Below are positions 48,018 to 64,000 of a stretch of 64,000 bases of DNA, piece by piece. Made by a program: the position numbers and the translations under genes. The notes under the pieces were generated by a model that was not told the DNA's origin, made no database searches, and was given only the letters and a program-made list of their open reading frames with translations. The first letter of the stretch is position 1, and each line of letters starts with the position of its first letter. The DNA lies in contig NC_092198.1 of the NCBI RefSeq assembly GCF_043641665.1, positions 9,236,501-9,300,500 of the forward strand, given 5' to 3'. The DNA comes from Enoplosus armatus. Its lineage: Eukaryota > Chordata > Actinopteri > Centrarchiformes > Enoplosidae.

Positions 48018-48505
48018 CTCGTACCCTCTGTCACTAGCTTATATAGTGGATGAATACACTACACATGAGGCTTTTCACCTGTCATGCAGTCAACATATGT
48101 TTTATGTTAAGTCTAACTTCACTTGAATCCATTGAATGCTACCGATGTAATAACAAAAGGGAAGTATGCTATTAAGTGTAGCACGTTAACATTGTAAAGT
48201 TAAACCTGGTGCATGTTTGTACATTTACAAAATGTATGATCCCTTTATTGTTCATGACTGAAAATGTCTGTGCATTCATGTTTTTTATTTATTTATTTGC
48301 ACAGTTCAGATTCCATCCAGTCCATTCAGACGGTATAGCATTTAATTGTGGTAGTTGAACCAGTTTGCAATTCACCAAAATGGCTGCTGTGATGTGTTTT
48401 TGAAGGGTTACACCTGTTTTTTTTTTTTTTTTTAAAAAGTGGCTTGTGGCAACTTTTCCATCCAGTTTAAAGGCAATCATGAATAAAACATTTTAAGAAC
48501 TCTTC
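48018..48505 (+). other. chac1: chac1 3' untranslated region
   Basis: AT-rich sequence with T runs near 48417-48433, ending just after the poly(A) signal at 48482. Boundary inferred. Confidence 0.6.
48482..48487 (+). terminator. chac1: chac1 poly(A) signal
   Basis: AATAAA in the context ATCATGAATAAAACATTTT, 465 bases after the stop codon. Confidence 0.6.
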
Positions 48506-49431
48506 TGTTTGTGCCTCACTGTAATGCTGATGTGGGATAAGTTTTCTTCAGAACATGTACGTTCCAAACTTGGTGCCAGCCAACGTGCATTTGTGTATTT
48601 GCATGTAGTTCACAGCTTTGGATCACACGAGCAAAAATAAGGCCTTTAAAAATAATTTGAATTAAACTGTTAAGGAAAAATCACTCCTGTTGAAACTGTT
48701 CACACCACACATCAACACCAAAATCATTACCTCTGAGGGAGACTAATTTGTTTCAATGGTCACAAGCTAAAAAGGCTGAAACCACGGACACAAATATTAT
48801 TATATAGGGATATGTCAACTGCATATGCACATGCCACATTTGACAACCATACAAAGCCTGAGACTTGTTCCAAGAAGCACATTTACTGAGTTAGTTAGAT
48901 GGATAACTTTCCTGAGTAAAACCTGGAACAGGTCATTTCTTTTTTTTTAGTCCTTGGTCCAGATTTGACTGGGTTGCAGAATGTACTCAGCAGCTTTATC
49001 CAGATAACTCGTAAACCTGCCTTTTGGAACACCACACACATACAGTATACAAACATACATTGGACACTCCCAAACATTGGCTGGAGCAGCTTGTACCTTG
49101 GATGTGTTTCAAGTCAAGAGTCTATCTAGGTGCAGAGGCTTATATAATCACTGGCCGAGACCAGCCCAGACCTGGAAGTCCTGTGTTTACAGTCTGCTCC
49201 GTGGTCATGTCAGAGTGCAGCAGGAAGAACATGCTGCTGAGGTGCTCATTGAGATGAAATCTTACTGGCCCCGCACCAAACCATGTGAAAATATACTCAT
49301 GAATTCAGGTGCACTTCAGAGTATTGACCCCTCACACCATGGCAAACCACAAAATGTCGACTACAGTGCCTTGATTTGGTTGTTTCTGTACGGTTTATTC
49401 AGGCCAGGACTTCATTATAAACGATGTATTT
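48506..49431. other. Spacer downstream of chac1, no gene seen
   Basis: Short spacer between convergent genes with no supportable ORF or named repeat. Confidence 0.5.
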
Positions 49432-49860
49432 GTTAATGGGTCAGTTCACCCAAATTACAAAATAAACCCCCATCTTTCACACAAACTCATAGTGCTATTG
49501 AGCCAGATAGCTTCAGTTTTAGGTACCGGGGTTTTAAATATCTGCCTTTGAGATTTCCACCTCGATCCTCAATATAATTAATGGGGGAGAATGAAATGTA
49601 ATTTGTCCTGCTCAAAGCACTAAACAAATTTGGAAAACTAAGCAGCAACATGTCTTTCCAAAAACAATGTCCCAATTACTGAGGTCTCACTGCAAATGGT
49701 TTTCACAGGGACTATTTCTTCAATAGAAAGTAGATCCAATGAAAACTGCCCTCAGCGAGGTCTGTAGATTATCCCGAGTGACGGGGACATTGTTTCTGGA
49801 AAGACTACAGTTGAGTTTAAATGTAATATTTGAATGCTTTGAGCAAGACCTGTGGGTGTA
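49432..49860. repeat. Dispersed fish repeat with 'gggtcagttcacccaaattac' end
   Basis: Landmarks are GGGTCAGTTCACCCAAATTA, TAGTGCTATTGAGCCAGATAG, CTGCCTTTGAGATTTCCACC, GTCCTGCTCAAAGCACTAAAC and GTAGATTATCCCGAGTGACG. They occur in an order I recognise as a widespread teleost non-autonomous repeat. It sits between the 3' ends of chac1 and ino80. Confidence 0.65.
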
Positions 49861-50214
49861 CAGGGAGGGCTTCCAAATGAAATCTTATTTTTGAATGCTG
49901 TCTAATATAGAGAGAACTGTGTGTAGTATTTTGTGTGATTTCAAAATGTAAACTGAATACAAAGTGATGTGGTTGTAGTTTACAGACTTGGTGAAGACAT
50001 TTGGAACGACCTTCAAGTTTCAGTGACTGTATCTCAGGTTCTTAATCTAAGATTGCAGGTGTATTGGATGTCAGGACAAACAGAAACAGAACATGAGAAG
50101 ACTTTGCAGGATAGTTGCCACAAAGACCACAAAATGAGGGTTTCAATACAAGTATCATGAACCCCAAAAACATAAAAGAATTCAAAATGAGCAAAGAGAC
50201 TGATTCAACACTCT

Positions 50215-50220
50215 TTTATT
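50215..50220 (-). terminator. ino80: ino80 distal poly(A) signal
   Basis: The + strand TTTATT reads AATAAA on the minus strand, in the context CTGAAAATAAAAGAG. Confidence 0.45.
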
Positions 50221-50495
50221 TTCAGTTGGCTCCTCCTGTTAGTAAAATGGCAGACGCATTTCTTCATATGTACACATGACCTATAAAAATAGACAGGCAA
50301 ATGAGGGAAAAGCCAGAGGAAATGTCGTTCTCATCATTATGTACATCAATATAGAACATACTTTAATCACACTATTAACACAAAAACAAACAAACCTATA
50401 ACAGATGTGGTGCTCAACTTAGGACACTGATGCAAACCTTTTTTTCCTTCCCCTAAAACATCAAATGACATCAAAGAGAACCACAGACTCCTCAT

Positions 50496-50497
<2 letters not shown>

Positions 50498-50532
<35 letters not shown>
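50498..50532. repeat. (CA)n microsatellite
   Basis: About 35 bases of CA followed by an A/C-rich patch, inside the inferred ino80 3' UTR. Confidence 0.9.
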
Positions 50533-50534
<2 letters not shown>

Positions 50535-51496
50535 CCCCCCCCAATTTCTATAAAATAAAAATTGCTTCAGTACAAATTTACACTGTTTTACAGGTGAATA
50601 TCCCATTCGCAATTATCACGAATTGCCCATTTTTAACATAACTCAAATAACTTAAATATTAGACAACCAAATAATCGGAGTGAATTCATAAATTTACTGT
50701 TAGCAGCGTTGCCGGATCAACCAGTACCCCTCATTTTGGAATATCATTTTTACATCATTCATTCATTTTTCCCCATCGGACAAAAAAAAATATAAATCGA
50801 TTTTCATTTCAGTCTGTACGGGAATACATTTTATGGACAAAACATTTTTCAAAATGCTAAGACCTGCCATGTTGGTATGGGTAATCACATCTTTATTACA
50901 AAAATAAGAGCTTTAGTAGAAAAGCTGTAGACATATTGTTTAAAGTGTGGGTTGGTAAGGTATGGGTTCACATTAAACTCTGTGAAATGCAGAATCGTCC
51001 ACCAGTTGGAACTGAGCATATCTACAGAACAATTAAATAACCTAATGTACATGTGTGAGGATCAATAGCGACCGACAAATGGAAGACGTGGCTCAGTGCA
51101 TTTGACAGAAACTCCTTTGCCCCGCAACCTCAGCAAAAACACAAGGATTTGAAAGCCCTTTACGCTACATGTGTGGGTTCTTTGTTGTAACATCCCAGCT
51201 AGGTAGCCAATCAAACGAGTTTCCTGTCATGAGTAGAAAAGTACGGTTTGTCTCCTCAAAAAACACTTGGAAATGCTCTTGTCACAACGCAAAACAAAAA
51301 AATACTCAAGGCAGACTTTTGTCCACTGACTCGGACACATTAAAGTAAAAGTGAACCAAGAAATGTGGAGGCTGGTAGGGACTGTACCTTCAAATGACGT
51401 CTGTGTGTGTGTGGGTGTGTGTGTGTAGGTGTGAAAAGGGTCCTTTTAGTTGCTGAGCCAGCAGACAGCATGGTCCTCCACGTAGTGAGCCTCAAT

Positions 51497-51500
<4 letters not shown>

Positions 51501-51533
<33 letters not shown>
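51501..51533. repeat. (AT)n microsatellite
   Basis: About 33 bases of alternating AT. Confidence 0.95.
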
Positions 51534-51534
<1 letters not shown>

Positions 51535-51677
51535 TGTATTCCCTATTTATTAGTCTAGTCGTAGGGCGTCTGAAGGGATCACAGTGAGAGTAGGTCAGTT
51601 ATCTGTGTGTGTGTGTGTGTGTTCCATACTGAGACAGTTGTTTGTGTGTGAGGGCACATTCATGTGTGTACAGTGCA

Positions 51678-64000
<12,323 letters not shown>

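Larger units (their letters stand above)
50195..51677 (-). other. ino80: ino80 3' untranslated region (inferred)
   Basis: From the ino80 stop (51678) leftwards to a minus-strand AATAAA at 50215-50220. Two further minus-strand AATAAA motifs (50892-50897, 51545-51550) could give shorter ends. The region holds (CA)n at 50498-50532 and (AT)n at 51501-51533. Confidence 0.5.

Overview
This is a vertebrate nuclear window, most likely from a spiny-rayed (percomorph) teleost. The evidence is short GT-AG introns, many long (CA)n tracts, a tRNA-derived SINE, the 'atactttattgatccccagggggaaatt' type LINE tail, and several palindromic or foldback repeats typical of acanthomorph fish. Three protein-coding genes can be reconstructed exon by exon: dll4 (+), chac1 (+) and the 3' third of ino80 (-). 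Human chromosome 15q15 carries DLL4, CHAC1 and INO80 in the same order and relative orientation, which supports the identifications and indicates an old syntenic block.

Layout. Positions 1-32.8 kb hold no gene I can support: intergenic DNA with simple repeats, one SINE, three copies of a foldback repeat and other dispersed repeats, plus a possible conserved block about 1 kb before the dll4 promoter. dll4 runs from a TATA box near 32.84 kb to a poly(A) signal near 42.75 kb. It has 11 coding exons and 690 codons: signal peptide, MNNL, DSL, eight EGF repeats, one membrane span and a C-terminal ATEV PDZ ligand. A 3.5 kb spacer (42.8-46.3 kb) leads to the chac1 promoter, which has two inverted ATF4/CHOP-type CARE sites, an RBPJ-type site, several CCAAT boxes, a TATA box and a leader with several upstream ORFs. 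chac1 (three exons, 196 aa) ends near 48.5 kb. ino80 lies tail-to-tail with chac1: its 3' end is near 50.2 kb and ten coding exons (about 465 C-terminal residues) run leftwards from 62.8 kb. The rest of the gene lies beyond the right edge.

Biology. Dll4 is the endothelial Notch ligand. Chac1 (Botch) is a gamma-glutamylcyclotransferase that degrades glutathione under the integrated stress response and has been described as antagonising Notch maturation. Two neighbouring genes therefore act on the same pathway in opposite senses. Ino80 is the ATPase of a chromatin remodelling complex and shows no obvious functional link to the other two.

Most notable observations: a one-base insertion in helicase motif V of ino80 that breaks the reading frame (assembly error or real lesion); an ETS/RBPJ site cluster in dll4 intron 3, the same intron that holds a known arterial enhancer in mammals; an RBPJ-type site directly abutting a CARE site in the chac1 promoter; a dll4 last exon that supplies only the terminal valine and stop; and a small CpG-dense island inside dll4 intron 4. 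I found no CRISPR array, viral copy or wholly new system.
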